From Planctomycetales bacterium (GTDB taxonomy: Bacteria; 4484-113; JAFGCY01), in assembly GCA_024645305.1 (NCBI GenBank), contig JAHEFU010000094.1:1-9305 (forward strand): 9,305 nucleotides of DNA. The letters are read 5' to 3'. A program made the translations under genes and the position numbers. Under the pieces are notes generated by a model that did not search any database, was not told the origin of the DNA, and was given only the letters and a program-made list of their open reading frames with translations. Below, piece after piece: positions 7,851 through 9,305 of this stretch; the stretch's first letter is position 1; every line of letters begins with the position of its first letter.

Positions 7851-7868
7851 TCAATCGGCATTATAATC

Positions 7869-7873
7869 AGGAG
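7869..7873 (+). promoter_or_regulatory. Ribosome binding site of the PPK2-family gene
   Basis: AGGAG lies 4 nt before the ATG at 7878, within the 27-nt gap after the MFS stop. The spacing is slightly short but supports this start. The contrast with the MFS gene, which has no such site, is notable. Confidence 0.6.
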
Positions 7874-7877
7874 CAGT

Positions 7878-8843
7878 ATGGCTTCCGATGACAACAAGAA
7901 GAGCGGAGCTAAGGACGGCGCTGACAAGCCGCCTGGGAAACCTGCGGGGTCGATCTACCGCCAGGCACTATCAGACATCAATGTGCCTTTCAGCACTGAC
8001 CGCACAGAGCTTGATGTACGCAAGCTGACGGACATCGAGCTGCCATCCAAACTGAGCAAACTCGACATGTCACCCTCGATTGCACGGGAAGAGTACTACG
8101 AGCTCGTGCGCAAGCTGCAGCTGCGGATGGTGAAGATGCAGCACAAGATCGGCCAGACCGGGATGCGCGTGATCCTGATCTTCGAGGGGATGGATGCCGC
8201 CGGCAAGGGCGGGGCCATCAAGCGCCTGATCCAGTACCTCGATCCGCGCGGCTACCGCGTGCATTCGCTGGGTCCGCCCTCCAGCGGGGACATGATCCAC
8301 CACTACCTGCGCCGCTTCTGGATGCGCCTGCCCAAGCGCGGGCGGATCAGCATCCTGGACGACTACTCCTGGTACGGCCGCCTGATGCTGGAGCATATCG
8401 AGGGCCTGTGCGATGACAACGCCTATGAGCGGGCCTTCCGGCAGGTGGAGGATCTCGAGCGCGTACTTGTCGAGGAGGATTACTGCATCCTCAAGTTCTG
8501 GATCCAGATCAGCCATGAGGAACAGCTGGAGCGCTTCAACCTGCGCAAGGACAACCCCTACAAGGCCTGGAAGCTCACGCCGGAGGACTGGCGCAACAAT
8601 GAGCTGTGGGATGAATACATGGCACATGCCAACCGGCTGTTCAAGCGCACGAACTGGAAATATGCGCCCTGGTTCCTGGTGGCCGGCAATGACAAGCTGC
8701 ATGCCCGCATCCAGGTGCTGAAGATCGTCACCGACGTGCTTGCCAACTGGCAGCAGGATGCCGTGTTCGAGGAAACCGAGGACAGGCCCTGGCTCTCACA
8801 GGTTGTGGATGACCACGCCGACCTCCTCGATGATGACGACTAG
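7878..8843 (+). CDS. Polyphosphate kinase 2 family protein (polyphosphate:nucleotide phosphotransferase, PAP/class II-like)
   Basis: The 321-residue protein has a Lys- and Gly-rich, probably disordered N-terminus (about 1-40), one PPK2 domain (about 65-290) and an acidic tail ending DDDD. The Walker A loop is GMDAAGKGG (104-112). HHYLRRFW (141-148) and LPKRG (151-155) cover the lid region. A Walker B-like segment DDYSWYGR (161-168) follows, then KFWIQIS (206-212), PEDWRNNELWDEY (235-247) and NDK (271-273). WYGR, HHYL.RFW and the DWRN block resemble polyphosphate:AMP phosphotransferases (class II), though those often carry two fused domains and this has one. Such enzymes act in the cytoplasm, moving phosphate from polyphosphate to AMP, ADP or other nucleotides. 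The Walker B segment differs from the usual DRSWY: the arginine is missing and one residue appears added, so activity and acceptor are uncertain. It follows the MFS gene by 27 nt. Confidence 0.88.
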   Translation: MASDDNKKSGAKDGADKPPGKPAGSIYRQALSDINVPFSTDRTELDVRKLTDIELPSKLSKLDMSPSIAREEYYELVRKLQLRMVKMQHKIGQTGMRVILIFEGMDAAGKGGAIKRLIQYLDPRGYRVHSLGPPSSGDMIHHYLRRFWMRLPKRGRISILDDYSWYGRLMLEHIEGLCDDNAYERAFRQVEDLERVLVEEDYCILKFWIQISHEEQLERFNLRKDNPYKAWKLTPEDWRNNELWDEYMAHANRLFKRTNWKYAPWFLVAGNDKLHARIQVLKIVTDVLANWQQDAVFEETEDRPWLSQVVDDHADLLDDDD

Positions 8844-8847
8844 GAGC

Positions 8848-8893
8848 CCAGGCCTTTAGCCTGGCAGAAGCGCAGGATCTTTTCGCAAAGATC
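8848..8893 (+). terminator. Two small hairpins after the PPK2-family gene, possible terminator
   Basis: CCAGGC (8848-8853) pairs with GCCTGG (8859-8864) around CTTTA. GATCTTT (8876-8882) then pairs with AAAGATC (8887-8893) around TCGC. The first starts 4 nt after the stop codon. Neither is followed by a clear run of T on either strand, so a standard intrinsic terminator is not proven; they may simply stabilise the 3' end of the message. Confidence 0.3.
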
Positions 8894-8906
8894 TCGTCAA
8901 TACTAA

Positions 8907-8937
8907 CAAAGCCAGCGAAGCCACGCATCGCGGCTCC
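8907..8937 (+). repeat. 31-nt repeat, copy 1
   Basis: This copy matches the one at 9014-9044 at 30 of 31 positions (C at 8922 against T at 9029), in the same orientation, 107 nt apart. It begins CAAAGCCAGCGAAGC and ends ATCGCGGCTCC. Just downstream, 8941-8962 (AGCTCGCAGCTACG followed by TCGCGAAG) is partly complementary to it, so the copy may form an imperfect stem. Confidence 0.7.
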
Positions 8938-9013
8938 AATAGCTCGCAGCTACGTCGCGAAGGCGAATGCCGAAGTTGCGTGAGTTCTATGGTGAGGGTC
9001 TCGGTTCACGGTG

Positions 9014-9044
9014 CAAAGCCAGCGAAGCTACGCATCGCGGCTCC
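9014..9044 (+). repeat. 31-nt repeat, copy 2
   Basis: Second copy of the element at 8907-8937, differing at one base. It ends one base short of the stop codon of the minus-strand Cys-rich gene (9046-9048), so it would form the start of that gene's 3' untranslated region. Two near-identical intergenic copies in a convergent gap suggest a dispersed REP-like family; only a genome search could show that. Confidence 0.7.
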
Positions 9045-9045
9045 G

Positions 9046-9305
9046 CTAGTCGTGGTTCCTGCAGCTTTCGCAGATCACGATCAGGTCCTTTGCGCCCGTC
9101 AGTTCGATGCCGCAGAGGCAGCATTCCACAGGCCGCATCGCGATGGCCGGCATGTGGCAGGGCGGCTCCAGGCAGATCACACGATCAATGTCGCAGGTCT
9201 GCGGGGCCAGATGGCAGGGTGGCTCCAGACAGATGTCGCAGTCCGGGAACCAGGGATGGGCACACTGATGCTCGGGGAACTCACAGTGCACCTGGTGTTT
9301 GAGGA
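9046..9305 (-). CDS. Cysteine-rich, probably zinc-binding protein, 5' end cut by the window
   Basis: At least 85 codons are open from the right edge to TAG 9046-9048. The first possible start inside the window is GTG at 9291, but it has no ribosome binding site and the frame stays open before it, so the gene probably begins outside. From that GTG there are 13 Cys in 81 residues. The segment CDICLEPPCHLAP (18-30) is echoed by RVICLEPPCHMPA (37-49), a 19-residue repeat, and a looser version, CEFPEHQCAHP, precedes them. The C-terminus has CCLC (57-60) and CESC (74-77) separated by 13 residues, the layout of a zinc ribbon or treble clef. I do not recognise the family. Metal binding is inferred from the paired cysteines; the job could be structural, nucleic-acid binding or metal handling. 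It converges on the PPK2-family gene. Confidence 0.55.
   Translation of the reverse strand, partial: LKHQVHCEFPEHQCAHPWFPDCDICLEPPCHLAPQTCDIDRVICLEPPCHMPAIAMRPVECCLCGIELTGAKDLIVICESCRNHD
9156..9234 (-). repeat. Internal repeat coding the two ICLEPPCH motifs
   Basis: The 22-nt stretches at 9156-9177 and 9213-9234 match at 20 of 22 positions, 57 nt (19 codons) apart. Both encode ICLEPPC in the Cys-rich protein. The close match at DNA level suggests a fairly recent duplication or strong constraint; more copies may lie beyond the window. Confidence 0.65.

Noticed and set aside
7862..7867. TATAAT just before the PPK2-family gene, as an internal promoter
   Set aside because: No acceptable -35 box at 16-18 nt, and a start from it would fall within or after the AGGAG ribosome site, so it is more likely a chance AT-rich spot in the intergenic gap.
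8967..9302. Plus-strand open frame of 111 codons at the right end
   Set aside because: Runs through a 31-nt repeat and antisense to the Cys-rich gene; Arg/Ser/Gly-rich product with no domain. The minus frame has ordered cysteine pairs and repeat periodicity and is preferred.

Overview
This 9.3-kb window is GC-rich chromosomal DNA from a diderm (Gram-negative type) bacterium. The evidence for an outer membrane is a very large TamB-family gene and the tail of a polyprenyl-phosphate sugar transferase of the exopolysaccharide/O-antigen type. The lineage cannot be fixed from sequence alone. The period-7 tandem repeat, the 31-nt dispersed-type repeats and the gene mix would fit a PVC-group or deltaproteobacteria-like genome, but that is a guess. 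No phage, transposase, CRISPR array, tRNA or rRNA was seen.

Layout, left to right. At 1-98 (+) is the last 31 codons of a bacterial sugar transferase. At 99-200 is a convergent gap holding a tandem 7-bp repeat. On the minus strand, a two-gene unit fills 201-6230: the TamB-like protein of 1837 residues (717-6230), followed 39 nt later by a 158-residue single-pass membrane protein of unknown function (201-677). A compact divergent control region (6231-6344) separates this unit from a plus-strand pair: a 12-helix MFS transporter of the SLC45/GPH-like type (6345-7850) and a polyphosphate kinase 2 family phosphotransferase (7878-8843), 27 nt apart and probably co-transcribed. At 8844-9045 is a convergent gap with small hairpins and two nearly identical 31-nt repeats. 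At the right edge (9046-9305, minus) is a partial cysteine-rich, probably zinc-binding protein with internal repeats.

How the genes may work together. The TamB-like protein should span the periplasm and help deliver lipid or proteins to the outer membrane; the small membrane protein behind it may act in the same envelope process (inferred from position only). The MFS/PPK2 pair joins uptake of an unknown solute, possibly a sugar, with polyphosphate-driven nucleotide phosphorylation. No established link between these two is visible.

Nothing here is clearly a new multi-gene system. The points most worth a second look are the divergent control region (a likely leaderless MFS promoter and a hairpin next to the tamB start, which has no visible Shine-Dalgarno), the exact 108-residue repeats in the TamB protein, an unusual Walker B segment in the PPK2 enzyme, the paired 31-nt repeats, and the Cys-rich repeat protein cut by the window edge.
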